Assembly (NCBI RefSeq): GCF_000143535.2
Contig: NC_037321.1
Location: 310,001-374,000 of the forward strand
DNA from: Botrytis cinerea B05.10
Taxonomy: Eukaryota; Ascomycota; Leotiomycetes; Helotiales; Sclerotiniaceae
Direction: 5' to 3'
Length of the DNA: 64,000 bases
Positions within the stretch are counted from its first letter, which is position 1. Each line of letters starts with the position of its first letter. The notes below the pieces were generated by a model. The model made no database searches and had not been told where the DNA came from. It saw only the letters and a list, made by a program, of their open reading frames with translations. The translations under genes and the position numbers were made by a program. This document shows positions 47,946 through 60,628 of the stretch, in pieces.

Positions 47946-49252
47946 ATGCCAAGAGCGATTACCATGCAGAAGATAGAGGCTGGCAAGCCGGGGAAAGTTT
48001 ACTACCCGTGTGTTTTACTTTCATTTCCCTTCCTTTTCCTCCCGAACTCGTCCCATTTCGCAATTGCTGCCTAAAACCGTTCAATCCACTTCTAACAGCC
48101 CCCCCAGTCTCGAGGTAACTCAACACAGCACCCCTTCTCTATCCCCTACCTCCCTCCTAGTCCAAATCCACACCGTAGCTCTCAACCATCGAGACCTCTT
48201 CCTTCGCCAACATCTCTACCCCTCCCCTTCCTTCACCACCCCCCTCTGCGCCGATGCCTGCGGCTACGTCTCCCACGTCGGTTCCGCGGCCTCCAAATCT
48301 TGGCTCGGGAAACGCGTGATTCTCACTCCTGGTCGTGGCTGGCACTCCGATCCCTTCGGCCCCGAAGACGCTGGCGGATATAAAATTCTAGGCGGCACGA
48401 GTACGATTCCCATTGGTACGCTTATTGAAGAGGTGGTGATTGAGCAGGAGGAGGTGGAAGAGGCGCCTGCGCACTTGAGCGATGAGGAGGCGGCGGCGCT
48501 GCCGCTTTGTGGGTTGACGGGGTGGAGGGCGCTGGTTGTGAAGGGTGGAGAGGGGAATCTGGGGGCGGGGAAGAATATTCTGATTACCGGAATTGGAGGC
48601 GGAGTCGCGTTGAGTGTGTTGCAGTTTGCGGTGGGGTTGGGGAGTAATGTTTTTGTGAGTAGTGGGGATTTAGAGAAGATTGAGAAGGCGAAGGGGTTGG
48701 GTGCGAAAGGGGGAGTGAGTTATAAGAGTGAGGGGTGGGAGAAGGAGTTGAAGGGATTGTTGAAGGGATATGGGAAGGGTTCATTGGATTTGATTGTTGA
48801 TGGAGCTGGAGGAGATATTGTTAGGAAGGCGACGAAATTGTTGAAGGTATTTTCTTTTCTTCCATACTGCTTTACCCTATGAAATTACCCTATAAACTTC
48901 CATCGTCCCGCAAACCCAAAAACTAACTTCCCCATAGCTCGGCGGAACAATAGTCCAATACGGGATGACTATCTCCCCCAAAATGGACTGGTCCATGCCG
49001 GCCAACCTGATGAATCTCGAGCTCAAAGGGTCGACAATGGGATCTCGAAAAGAATTTAAAGAAATGATCCAATTCGTTAATGAGCATAAAATCAAACCAG
49101 TCGTATCAAGAGTCGTAAAAGGAATTGATAATCTAGGAGAGATTGAAGAGTTGTTCGAGGATATGAAGGGGGGAAAGCAATTTGGGAAATTAATCATTGA
49201 AGTAAAGGGCTCGGATGGAGGAGAGGGAAAGGGAAAGGGGAGTAAGTTGTGA
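47946..49252 (+). CDS. Zinc-less alcohol dehydrogenase / quinone oxidoreductase-like (MDR)
   Basis: Exons 47946-48007, 48099-48846 and 48938-49252 give 374 residues. The GroES-like domain is visible in VQIHTVALNHRDLFLRQHLY and CADACGYVSHVG, and the nucleotide site in ILITGIGGGVALSVLQFAVG (GxGxxG-like) after the family motif LPLCGLTGWRALV. The zinc-ligand pattern GHE of true alcohol dehydrogenases is absent, so this is a zinc-independent NADPH-dependent reductase of the MDR superfamily (similar to yeast YIM1/YOGA-type and human zinc-binding-ADH-like proteins). The start is MPRAITMQKIEAG. Substrate unknown. The C-terminus is Gly/Lys-rich. Confidence 0.88.
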
Positions 49253-50247
49253 TCTTACTGTTGTTTTTGTTGTATATATGAAAGCGCGGAGAGAGTTGAT
49301 GTTGTATGTAGGTAGGTAGATAGATAGGTAGTTGTGTAATATACTAGGAGGGTATTTACTATTTAGGGAACGGTTGACGAATCTTAGACGTCTGAGAATG
49401 GATTGTGGAAGTACTGCTCTACTGTAATGTTTACAGCTTGTGTTTGTGTTTGCTAGATTATAAGTACATGTGAAATATATATGATAATGAATTTGGCGGT
49501 TTCGTTTTTTACTTGGGAGTAAGATGCGATAGACCTCTGCAGAGTTGAAGTTCAATCTGGGGGGATGTTAAGCAAAGAGATGAATTGTTTCGATCAGACG
49601 ATTGAGTCTCGAATTAACTCCCTTGGTTCTCTTCTTATTACAATCTTCTTAATATTAATTTGGACGTGCTTACAGATGATCTGGAGAATGTCAGATTCAA
49701 ATTCAAACAATCACTCGTGTGCTTTGTTCCTTCAAGTGGCATACAACGTTTCCAATTTGGGATCGTCTTTATCTGAAGCTGAAATGGCTTGCTTTGATGG
49801 GATGGGATGGAGAAGGAAATGAAGGGGGAGGAAGATAGGAATGAATTGATTGGGAGATGAGTTTGTTGGAGTTTTGTCGTATTGGCTAGTGGTGAGATCT
49901 CGGTTGATGATGGATGAAATTTAAAGTTGGAGGGGAGGAGGGGGGAGCGAATGTGTTTCTTCACGAGTGTATAGCTGGATGGATGACAATGGATGGAGAG
50001 ATGGGGAGTTTGAGTGATGTAAACTTCGCGGGTTGTGTGGGCGTATGAGAGTGATATAATCGATTGGCTCATGTACGAATTTCAGCAGATTGATCGGGCT
50101 GGATCCGGCACTGTATATTCACTCTGCGAATCTGAGATACATATAGCCTTTTGCTTCAAAACATCATTGGGTATTATTATCTATATCATGAATCGTGTCT
50201 AAACGCCATCCCATATATACATCCATCTTCAACGTTTTATCCCTCAT
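49253..50247. other. Convergent intergenic region
   Basis: About 1 kb between convergent genes with TAGG/TAGA tetranucleotide runs near 49306-49330. A minus-strand open frame (49638-50072) is low-complexity and not supported as a gene. Confidence 0.6.
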
Positions 50248-51717
50248 TCACGGACTCTCCACAACATTCACAGTCATATTTCTCGTCTCATCTCTACTCT
50301 GTTTTAAAAATGGAATCAGCTGTGTTCCTCCCGTTCCTCTAACATCCTTCCCTCCCTTCTTCGTTGTCGCAACTGCTAAATTCAACCCCGCATTTTCTTT
50401 CTCCGTGCCTTGAGCCATCGCTTTCCGAGATGGATTAATGATGTATCGTGTTACAATTTGGATGTGGATGTTGCGGAATTCAGTGAGGGTTTCGACAGCA
50501 TGGTTGTAGGCTTTGGTGACGGAGGAGGAACAGATTGATGAGTCGACGTAGTTGTGGATGGGAGAGATTTCAGAGATTTGGTTGAGGAAGGCGCGGTGTG
50601 TGCCTGGCATGTAGTTGCGCATTTCCTGGGTGGATGTTAGTGGGAAGGTTCATGGTATGAGGTGAAGATGAAGAAGAGAAGAGATGAACATACTTCTAGG
50701 AATCCATGACAACCTTTCTTGGGCTCCACAGTTTCACTCTGTGGTTTGCCCATAGGTCTAGTAGGTACGTGTTTGACACCCAATACTGCATCCCAGAATT
50801 GTATCAAACTACTCTGTGCATTACTTCCTCCACTGTACGTTCTCCATTCCCCACTTCCATTGCCTTCATCATAGAATACACCTCTAGGCAGACCAGCTGC
50901 CGACATGTTTTTACTCCCTGCTAGGAAGGGTCTGATAATATGATAGAAGACCTCGGGATCACATTTTTCATACATCCGTTCAAGGATAATACCACAATCT
51001 TTTATACAGGCTGAGAAGTTTTCGAGGCAGGATATTAAAACTTCTGGCTCGTCGGAGCGAACGGCATTCATAGCTTTTATCATCAAGGGGATGACTTCTG
51101 CGCCGCGGGCTTCGATGGCCACGGAAACGAGGTAGAACCAGGATTCATCGGGGGTATTGGTGAAGGTGTGTTGACAGGAGAGTTTGTCTAGATCGGTGAG
51201 ATCTTGTGTTGGGGAGCTGCTGGTGAAGTTCCAGAGATTGAGAGCGGCGTATGTGGCGGTGGGGGGAAGGCCGAGGTGGGATGAGACGACCAGGAAGGGT
51301 TTTGATATCTGAGGGGGTAATAACTGTGGTTGTTAGCACAAGCATGTGTCAATTGTGATGCTGGGGCTTATTTACCTCTGATGGAACTTTTCCTCCCCAA
51401 ATGTATGAATGTGTCATGAAAGACAACAAATGGTAAGCTCTTCGCCATTCATCTTCCTCTTGTAAACTCGATGTATCGAGTATGGGTAAAGCATCGGCAT
51501 GCTGTCTGAACAACCCTTCTTTGAGTAAAAAGGGGATCTCATCTACCAAATCTTCCCACTCGACATAGGCACTCAATCTTGGAAGAGGATTGACATCTGG
51601 AAGGAACCCATTCTCTGTCGAAACTCCAAATTCGGAGAGATTGATGTTCAATGGACCAAGCATTTTGAACGGAATTGAAGATTTCGTTGAGGAATACGCG
51701 GGAGAAGCAAGATGCAA
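50248..51717 (-). CDS. bna2: Indoleamine 2,3-dioxygenase
   Basis: Exons 51376-51717, 50694-51308 and 50248-50625 give 444 residues (an internal start at 51663, MLGPLNINLSEFGV, would give 426). The heme enzyme opens the indole ring of tryptophan to N-formylkynurenine. Diagnostic segments: GFLPDVNPLPRL, SHLGLPPTATYAALNLWNFT, AAGLPRGVFYDEG, GGSNAQSSLIQFWDAVLGV, the proximal heme ligand His329 in YMPGTHRAFL, and RGTGGTQLIPFLKQSRDET. Introns of 67 and 68 bases. It is divergent from kynureninase next door, so two enzymes of the kynurenine route share a promoter region. In yeast this step (Bna2) feeds NAD synthesis. Confidence 0.93.
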
Positions 51718-52321
51718 CGAAAAAGACAGAAGAATGGTAACTCAAGCACGGCTGTTGTTGCGCTGTAACTTTTTACTTTTGCTTATACACGAAACTTAGG
51801 ATGATGATAGAAACAACTAGTGAGAACTCAGTGGACTCTTGATTCAAAACAGAGGGATGCCAGTATTACTTTTCTACTTTCGTCTCATACTTCTGCTACC
51901 CCGTATAATATACGACCAGGAGAGTTTCCGGAATTCCCACAATACCGGTATCCATTCACAGGTAATAGTGATACCATGCGCGTGATTTGTTATCGCGTAA
52001 GAATAGGAGGAGGAAGCTAAATGTGTGGAGACGGAACACGGAAGCGGAAGCGGATGCAGAGGAAACTTCTCTCATTCCGACGGAACACGGATATCGATGA
52101 CAGCATGATGAGACAGAACGAAGAACGGGAGCGCCTACAAAGTGATCAGACTTGACGTTGTCGTTGATCTTTTGATTCAGATCAGTTTCATCCATCTTAT
52201 TCTGTTTTTAAAGCATCAACTGCATCATCGCAATATAATATCAACCAGATTTGTAGTTGTATATTATTATCACGACTACCACAACACCACCACCACCACC
52301 AAATTTCGCCAACTCAGCAAA
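51718..52321. promoter_or_regulatory. Shared bidirectional promoter region of IDO and kynureninase
   Basis: A 604-base spacer between two divergent start codons. No open gene is inside. CAC-trinucleotide repeats occur just before the kynureninase ATG (about 52283-52300). Symmetric regulatory elements were not identified by eye. Confidence 0.6.
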
Positions 52322-53905
52322 ATGGGTTCCATAGCAAAGGAAGAACAGCCATCGACAAAGGTTGAAAAGCCAACCTTCTCATCTAAAGCAAATACACTTG
52401 AATTTGCGCAATCACTTGATGCTAAAGATCATATGCGAAGATTTCGCGATCAATACATTATTCCATCAAAAGCCAACATTAAAACAAAGAAGCTTGCAAA
52501 ACCAGGTTCGTTTACATTTTACATTGTGCCTCTCAATCACATACCCCGCCATCGCATCACATGACCCAACATGAACAATATGAATATCAACTCACAATCC
52601 ACTAGGTCTCTCGGATGAACCATCCATCTATTTCTGTGGAAACAGTTTAGGACTCCAACCTAAATGTGTTCAGGAGTATCTTCAAGCCCATCTTGATACC
52701 TGGTCTTCCATTGCTGTCCACGGTCATTTCCGCGACTTGGAAGATTCTCCTCTAACACAATGGCAATTACTCGCCGAACATGCTGCCAAACAATGTGCAC
52801 CCATTGTAGGAGCCAAGGCCTCCGAGGTTGCGATTATGGGTACTTTGACTACGAATTTACATTTATTGATGGCTTCATTTTACACACCAACTCCTGAAAA
52901 GAGCAAGATCATTATGGAGTGGAAAGCATTCCCCAGTGATCATTATGCTATCGAATCGCAAATCAGAGGACACGGATATAACCCCGAAGAAGCTATGGTG
53001 ATGATTGCACCAGATGAAGGAAGCTACGAGATTTCTACCGAGAAAATCCTCCGTACCATTGACGAGCACGCATCCACTACCGCGCTTCTCCTCTTACCCG
53101 GTATTCAATACTACACCGGACAACTTTTCGATATCAAGACTATTACAGCATATGCACAATCCAAGGGATTGACAGTAGGATGGGATTTAGCACATGCAGC
53201 TGGAAATGTCCCACTACAACTCCACGACTGGAATGTCGATTTCGCGGTTTGGTGTACGTACAAGTATATGAATGCTGGACCTGGAAGTATCGCGGGTGCA
53301 TATGTGCATGAGAGACATGGAGAGGTGGATTATAGTGAAGGAGAGGAGAAGCCAAAGTACAGACATAGATTGATGGGATGGTATGGAGGAGATCAAAGTT
53401 GTCGGTTCTTGATGAATAACAGTAAGTTCTTTCTCTCTCATCTTTTGCATTCGGACGAATGTTGACAAACCCTCTAGAATTCCGTCCATCTCCCGGTGCC
53501 TCCGGCTACCAAGTCAGTAACCCCTCAGTCGTCGATCTCACCTCTCTCTGCGCCGCCCTCTCAATCTTCAACCAAACATCCATGGCTGAAATCTCTCAAA
53601 AAACTCTCCATCTAACCGCCTACCTCGAACATCTCCTCTTATCAACCAATTCCTCAGATTCTCCTGCTTTCCGTATCATCACCCCTTCGGATCCTTCAGC
53701 AAGAGGAACACAACTCAGCGTTCTGTTAAAACCCGGACGCTTAGAAACTCTCTCAGATATGCTCGAAGAAGCAGGTATCGTTGCCGATAAAAGAAAACCA
53801 GATGTCATTCGTGTGGCGCCTGTGCCGCTCTATAATACGTATGAGGATGTATGGAACTTTGTGCAGATTTTCAACAAGGCTTTGGAGAAATGTGAGGAGG
53901 CTTAA
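52322..53905 (+). CDS. bna5: Kynureninase
   Basis: Exons 52322-52505, 52606-53421 and 53478-53905 give 475 residues with consistent phases. It is a PLP enzyme that cleaves kynurenine or 3-hydroxykynurenine to (hydroxy)anthranilate and alanine. Signatures: [58 protein letters not shown] (Asp255 to PLP) and the Schiff-base Lys281 in [14 protein letters not shown], then [11 protein letters not shown] and [12 protein letters not shown]. Introns 52506-52605 and 53422-53477; the first has a gttcgt donor. It is adjacent to and divergent from indoleamine 2,3-dioxygenase. Confidence 0.94.
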
Positions 53906-54504
53906 TTGGGGGTTTTAATGGGAGCTCAAAAGGGTGTGTGTTTTGTGCATAGCTGCATAAGGGTCTTGGTTGCTTTTCGTAGTACATATTTTAACGTATA
54001 TATCCAAATGATTTAACGATTTTCAAAACAGGCTGAAATTACAGCTGCAAAGAATGGATTGGCGTGACATAAATAGAAGGAACGCACGAGTCGCACTTTG
54101 TAATTTTGAGAATGGAAGTTTGAGTTCCTGAAGAAATATCTGCTGTCTAGTTGTCCATGAAATTTTTTCAATCCGTCCAAGTAGATTTCTATTCTGTGAA
54201 AGATCATAGTGGAACTAAACATATCTCACCGTGTCCGACAGTCCGAGGAGTATCAATCTGTTCTTCATTCCAGATTTGTGGAACGCTCCAAGTTTTCGGT
54301 GGAAACTGATCATTGCAGTTTCTAAATTATCCAAAACTTCTATGTATTGAGTGGAATCTCTAGTGATTTAACATAATGCCAATGGTATACGTAGCGATTA
54401 CCGATCCAGCAAGCGGAAGAGCGGCGCGTCTACCGTAACGCCTATGCTGAAAACGCCTCCAAATCTAACCTCCCACTTCTCCAAAAGTACCCAACCCATC
54501 AAAC
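53906..54504. other. Convergent intergenic region
   Basis: About 600 AT-rich bases between kynureninase and the Zn2Cys6 regulator 3' ends. No gene seen. Confidence 0.6.
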
Positions 54505-55984
54505 CTATATAGCCATCTCCAAACTCCCAACAATTGGCAATTCCACCTCTCCGTACTCCGACTTCATATCCCCTCCCCACTTTTCAATCGCTCCAGTCTT
54601 GGAACAAGCTACCAACAGCATCCTTTCATAAATCTCCTGTTCCCGTTCTCCTCCTCCCACAACCCCACTCGTCCAGCCCTCAACCCAATACTCATACGCA
54701 TAAATTTCTCCAAAATCAACGTTTGTAGAATCTTCAGATTGATCTTCAAATTCACGTTGTTCGCGTTGTTCGTTAAGAACCTTCCTACCTAAAGTTTCCC
54801 ATAATTGACCTGCACCAACACTCACCGGCAGGTGAAATAATATAGGCAATAATCCCCCTATATACCCATCTTTTATCCCGCCATATAAGCACTGTATAAA
54901 GATACTAATCATAACGGCTCGTCGTATACTTTCCAGAAATACCCATCTTTCTGCGTAATCTTGTAGCTTACTATCTTTACTGTTGGTGGCGTCTGTGAAA
55001 AGTCGTGTATTTACATCTTGTGCTAGTAGTCCTATGTATTCAATCTGTAGTTGATTTGTCCATTGCATTAGCAACGGTATACATCTTTCGGCGTTTATCT
55101 TTTGTCTCTCGTTTAAAGACCAAAGACGGATTATTTGATAAAGGTTGAGAACTTGAACTGCAATAAGCCATTGGGATGAGTCCCAGTAATCTCTTTCACT
55201 CGAGGAAATGAGGTCAGAGAGTTTAGAGTCGAGAATAGAGAAGGTTTGAGGAGAGCCGAGAGTGTGAAGTGCACAGATAGAAAGTGCATCAGCATATGGT
55301 GTTGGCAGGGGTTTACCAAGGTTGTAGGATGAAAGCGGATGGATGAAGGAGTTGTGAGAGTGGAGTGCGAAGGTTGAAACGAATGATTTCAGTTGGGTTG
55401 AGATGTAGGTGATTTGAGCGGAGCTAAGGGTGTTGCGAGGAAGATATTGAAGAGACGAGTAAGGTGATGGGAATGTATTGATAGATAGAGAAAGATTTTG
55501 AGGGTCAGGTGATTTAAATGGATTGGCGATTGGAAACAATGTATCAGGTGAAAAAGAAGAGGCGGTGTTGGTGGTGGAATTCCACGATGTGAAATCCCGG
55601 TTAGATTGGCGATCTTGGTAATCCAAGAGCGGTATGTTCTCGTAAGGCAACAAATCAAGATGCGTTCCATACGAATCAGTGAAGATTTGTGCTGTCGCCA
55701 TACTCTCCACAGGAACGGGGGTTGATTTAGCACGTTGTGGAGACCTTGTTGATTTCTTCTGCGATACCTCATTCACCTATACCCACAATTTCAGCTCTCT
55801 GTGCACCACGGTGCTGCTATGATACAGCGAAGCTTGATGGTTTACCTACATAAACACAACTCAGATCTTTTATATTGCATCTGGAACATACTGGCAACAG
55901 CAAATCGCATCTCCGTTTCGCCTTGACGCAAGCCGTACACGCCTTCTTTCGAGTCTTGCTTTGGTGAACTAAAACCGTAGTCAT
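54505..55984 (-). CDS. Zn2Cys6 binuclear cluster transcription factor
   Basis: Exons 55850-55984 and 54505-55776 (intron 73 bases) give 468 residues. Exon 1 is nearly all DNA-binding domain: MTTVLVHQSKTRKKACTACV then KAKRRCDLLLPVCSRCNIKD, with Cys 16, 19, 26, 33, 36, 43 in the classical C-x2-C-x6-C-x6-C-x2-C-x6-C spacing. After splicing it joins VNEVSQKKSTRSPQRAKSTP. The rest is a helical fungal-specific regulatory domain (for example YWDSSQWLIAVQVLNLYQII and ESIRRAVMISIFIQCLYGGI). Its target genes cannot be read from the sequence. Neighbouring tryptophan catabolism genes make it a candidate regulator of them, by position only. Confidence 0.88.
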
Positions 55985-56371
55985 GTTGATTATACTTCGA
56001 TAGAACCAAGCCTAGAGCTCCCTATCAAGAGTGCAATACAATTTTGCAGTCTTGAGGCGGAATTCCACCTCACTTTGCTGTTATATAGTTTCAGCCGAAA
56101 CGGATGTAGGCGTTGTAGTTGCTTACGGACATAATCCTTCAGCGGAGTTCCACTGCTCGTAAGCATAAAGTGGATACCTGATTGCTTACCTCATTGATTT
56201 CATGGCGATGAGCTGACGACATTGTCAATTCTGGTGTAATTATTCATATCTTTGAATTTTCGTCTTGTAAATAGGGTCCAGAAATGGTTCTGGCTCCGCA
56301 TAGAATGTAATCCCGATGTTGGTCAGTGCAACTAAAGTAAAGAATATGACACAAATTCACAGATATCAAGG
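55985..56371. other. Divergent promoter region
   Basis: About 390 bases between the regulator start and the TATA box of the following gene. Confidence 0.6.
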
Positions 56372-56379
56372 TATATAAG
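56372..56379 (+). promoter_or_regulatory. TATA box of the GC-AG intron gene
   Basis: TATATAAG lies about 100 bases before the ATG at 56479. Confidence 0.55.
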
Positions 56380-56478
56380 TACCACTTGGTCGACTTGATA
56401 TCTACTCTTCATATCTTCGCTTCAATCGGTCCATAAAAAGAATTCATACATTCCATATCACCTAAACCTATCCTCAAG

Positions 56479-57204
56479 ATGCCTTTCACTGAGCTTATTA
56501 AACCTTCATTGGTTCAATCAGATAAATCACGTGATATTTTCTACAACAATATTGTTCCATCAATCAAATCTATCATAAGTGCGGCTCCTGGATTCGTACT
56601 TGGTACGGCAGGGCACAGCTTGATCGAAAACAATGTCGCGGTACCAGAATATTCATTCAATCCAGTTCTGGGCATTGGCAAGTGCTCCGATGAATGACTT
56701 CATAAAGGGATAACGAGCTAATATATATGACATAGAATGGGAGGACTCGAAATTATTTCATGACTTCATCCAGAGTGAAGAGTTTGCAGTCTTTATTGCA
56801 AATGTAAAGCCACATTTTACTGCTCCACCAAGCCCAGAATTATACGAGACCGATGTCTCACCAAAAGACATTTTCGCATCCCAAATAATTGAAGTCTTTA
56901 GAATCAACATTGGTGACGACTCTGGGAAAGAAATTACAGCCAGAACAGCATGGGAAGCATTGGCAAAGTCATTGACTGGGACAGATGTGCTGAGTGGTGT
57001 TAGTGTAAACTTGCCAGAGAGATTGTTTTTAGGAATGATTGGTTGGAGTGGAATTGAGGTAAGTTTCCTGAAAGATTATCGAATTTTGTCTGACAGGTAT
57101 AGCAACGAAAAATGGCTTTAGATAAACTAGAGCACCTGAAGCAGGCCGTTGAGAGTTTGAAGGATTCTCAGTCGTTTATTGCTCAGCTCAATACCCTTGT
57201 CTAG
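56479..57204 (+). CDS. Hypothetical protein (207 aa) with a GC-AG intron
   Basis: Exons 56479-56677, 56736-57058 and 57103-57204 give 207 residues. Intron 1 begins with gcaagt, the usual form of the rare GC-AG class, and only this splice keeps the frame (VLGI-EWEDSKLFHDFIQSEE). Intron 2 ends at the second AG (gtatag), because the first would create a stop; the tail then reads QRKMALDKLEHLKQAVESLK and ends NTLV. The layout (an N-terminal segment around VPSIKSIISAAPGFVLGTAG and a W-x-D/S-x-x-x-F-H-x-F segment) looks like a dimeric alpha/beta barrel (ABM-like) fold, possibly duplicated. This is a weak impression. No signal peptide; no recognised family. Confidence 0.7.
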
Positions 57205-60200
57205 ATTTCATTCTTGGAACAGAAATTGATTGCTGAGGACCGATACAAATCTCAGGCTATTGTTTGTTTTTCAATATGTAAGATTGTTCCTTGAACAAGT
57301 TCTCGCAAGTTTTAACGTGAAGTGATCCATCAAATTCGTATGCTCCATAATGCTGGAGTGTAGTGGTTTGGGGGCGGTTAAATTTGAATGGTTATCAAAA
57401 TGGGCCGGTGAGCTGTTTGGACTGCAACTTGCTTCCAGTTGATCTTTCATTCCCTCTCTTCTCGTAGCTAATCGTCTATCACTGGTTAGAACTAGACGCA
57501 GTGACGCCAATTGATTATGGCCTTAACGACCTTTAACCTAATGTTACTGTCAGTACCAGCTTGTGGTGTCAGTTTCAAGGTAATAAGTTGTTACCGCGTC
57601 GACATGACTCCAACTCTACCTCAAAGATCTTTGCGCTACGTTAAAGAAGACGACTAGCGGAGTATCTATGTAATAGACAAGACCATTGAGCACAGTTCAT
57701 AGGACACACTTTGGCATCTTTGTCTCGTACCTCACTAGTCACCTTTGTTATCTATAGATAAGAATTTTCCAAATGATAGGATGTTTTGAGATATCAAGTC
57801 AAAAAATCTCAAGAAAGCGTGGTTTCAGGAATCTGTATAGAGATGGTGGCGAATTCTTCACCTGACGTTCTGCAGGAGAAAGAAGGCACAAAGGTCACCC
57901 AAAGGCAATGGCTACGTCTTGTCACTACATTGGACCTACTGACAAGCTTGATCTTATTGAAAATGATGCAACTATAACAGTGATCTTGTTGATAAATGTG
58001 TGAACATAGATGAATGACTTCAATCCAATGCCGACTGTATCCGTTAAGCGAATGCGAAAGAGACTAGCTCTTTAGACAAAATACAAATTTGACATTTAGA
58101 ACCTACTAAACGGTAGGTACTACGTCGTCTGTATCTTTTTCACACGAAGAAATAAATATGTATTCCAGGACAAAGTAATGACGGATGGATTTGGAGATTG
58201 TGCGGAAATGGGACCTATCTATAACTCGATATGCATGGTTAGTAATAGTCTGTTATTACAATCTATCGAAGAGATTGAAGTCATCTGGTCCAAGGTCTTA
58301 CTGTCAGGTTTGGTTATCATAATATTGGTATCATGGACGAGTTGGCAGAGAGTTTTTCTCGTAGAGAATGTCCGTCAACCTTCTTCACTATATCTCTTAA
58401 CTTAACGCTCTCAAACGCACCTGGCTCTTGGAAGAGAAATTACTCAACTGCGCTGCCCGTTTAAGATAACGCAAGCAGAAATATCAGACAGCAATTAACT
58501 AGAAGATCTAAAGCTATCATGTCAAATGCCGAAGTGAGATTCGATTCCATTGATCAATGAACCACTCCTGTTGGGGCTTTGCTTGAAACAAGAAATGCGG
58601 AACTTACTATGCCGGTTACCCCTTGGCATCGAGTCGGCAAAGTTCTATCTGAGCCTGCAGCTCGTCGACAACCGAGTTCACACTATATGTTGAAACATCT
58701 TAGTAACGTTATAAAAAACCGATCTTAAGAGATAGCCACTCCTTATGTGACCCACATGCTCGCATACAAAGACTTCGAGAATTAGTCTCTTTCGAGTTGT
58801 TAATATTAGTTTCGATTCAATTCGAGCGCCGACGGACTGAACTGTTTCAAACAAAGGAACTTCAAACACTGATCGCCCAGCTAATGACCGAAGCACTTGA
58901 TGCCTTGAAGAAATATCTACCAAAATGAGTTGGTTTTGTCCTGATTGCTGGCTGGATAGCGGGATATCACACATAATCTATTGCTGGCGTACTCTCTTCG
59001 ACTCTTGTAGGCATTGCAAATGGTCAAGTGGAATTGCATAATGTGATGTAGGCTATTGAATATGGCAAACAGATGAAACTACCATTACATTGTGCAGAGC
59101 ACGAAAGAATTATGCAATTCGCCGTGTATAAAGTAGCGTAAAGCAGCGCGTCTCGAGGAAGATTACTAAGAAAAGGAACGGAAGAAATGTGCACGGCAAA
59201 GTCGGAATTTAGAAGCAATTATGTCAATGAATTCGAAAAGTCCTAAAACGCCGACAAATTAAAATACGAACGACGAAAAAGGAAAGAACTGGTCAAGGAT
59301 CATTTTGGAAAACAAGAAATGCCTGTCAAATGTGCGGCTCCACAGATCCAGAAGCTGGGATCTCTAGAACAACAGTCCGTTTCATCCAAATTATAACAGG
59401 CATACCCTTCACTAGCAAAATTGTTCCACTCTTGTATCTTATCGCTAAATGCCCGAGTAGTAGCTTGATATCGGAGATTTATCAACGACTTTTTGCAACC
59501 ACTCTCAGCGAGCTTCTCGGACACATCAAAAATCATATATCGCTTGATGAATAGACATCTTGAACCATAACACTTGAATCACATCTGGCTATGGACCATG
59601 GACAGCTTTGTTTACATGATGTTGTCGGCTCTATAATCGGACGAACACATGGGTACATAGAACATAGTCAGAATGAAACAAGGGGCCCTCATCTCAGACC
59701 CACAAACACACGAACACGCAAGCGCACTTGGCTCGACGATATCCGCAAAAAATTGATCTGGGTGATAAACATCGGAACAACTAAGCTTTGTCAATATATC
59801 TTGACTAAAAATTAAAACTTCAAGGTCAGCTAGATACTTCGGACTGTTAACGAGGTGTCAGGTTTCGCTCAACCGCCTTCTTCTAAAATTGCATTGACAA
59901 CAAGACGCTATTGAAGAAATGGCTAGGTGCTAATAGATGCCGATGCTTCTGCCGAACTTTATTTTCTGATTGGTCCTTCCTCACTTCGGGATAGGGACAA
60001 AATTCCATCGAAATGTTGATTCCCCATGCATGAAACTTTAAGTCCCGCCAAACCTATCACGTACTTAAGCTTCAGGGTCTTCAATAGTCTAGACTACACG
60101 TCAACAGTCAAACGCCAAAAAGGGTCAGCTTGCGAATTCAATCAATTTTCAATAAATACGAAACTTTGATGTGCACTGGTATTATACTGCTCTTAGATTC

Positions 60201-60628
60201 CTAGTTATTGGGAGTCTATGTCCAGTTCCCCGATCTATTCGTGCGGCTAGACAGGATCCAGCAAGCCATCTAAATATGTCCACCAATCACTTTGTAGTTT
60301 ACCACTTCATGGAATGTGCCTCTAAGTTGAGTGTTGCATACTTCCGGGCCGCACGAGTAGAATATTGAACATCACCCTTGCAAAATAACGGGCTATACAA
60401 CAAAATCAAAGCACCGATATAACAAAAGTTTATACACGCAGAAGAGTCAATGTCAAAATTTTGAAGCAAAAACACAAAACGGAGGTAATATATACATTTT
60501 TCAAGCGCAAGACTATATACAGGGGATAAATTATTTACAGCATCGAACACAAAGTTCGATAGATGAGAATGATGTCGCGGGGATCAGCCACGAACATCGA
60601 TAAAAGAGCTACTCAGAATGAGTCCATC
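57205..60628. other. Gene-poor 3.4 kb stretch
   Basis: AT-rich region without a supported gene. Frames up to about 98 codons occur (for example 58678-58974 and 59300-59536, minus strand) but do not splice into anything recognisable. No transposon ends, tRNA or long repeats were seen. It could hold decayed genes or a long promoter. Confidence 0.5.

Noticed and set aside
49638..50072. 144-codon minus-strand frame near the IDO gene
   Set aside because: Low-complexity Ser/His/Pro composition, no splice partner, and located in a convergent 3' region.
58678..59536. Frames of 78-98 codons in the gene-poor block
   Set aside because: No homologous pattern and no consistent exon chain; left as unannotated.
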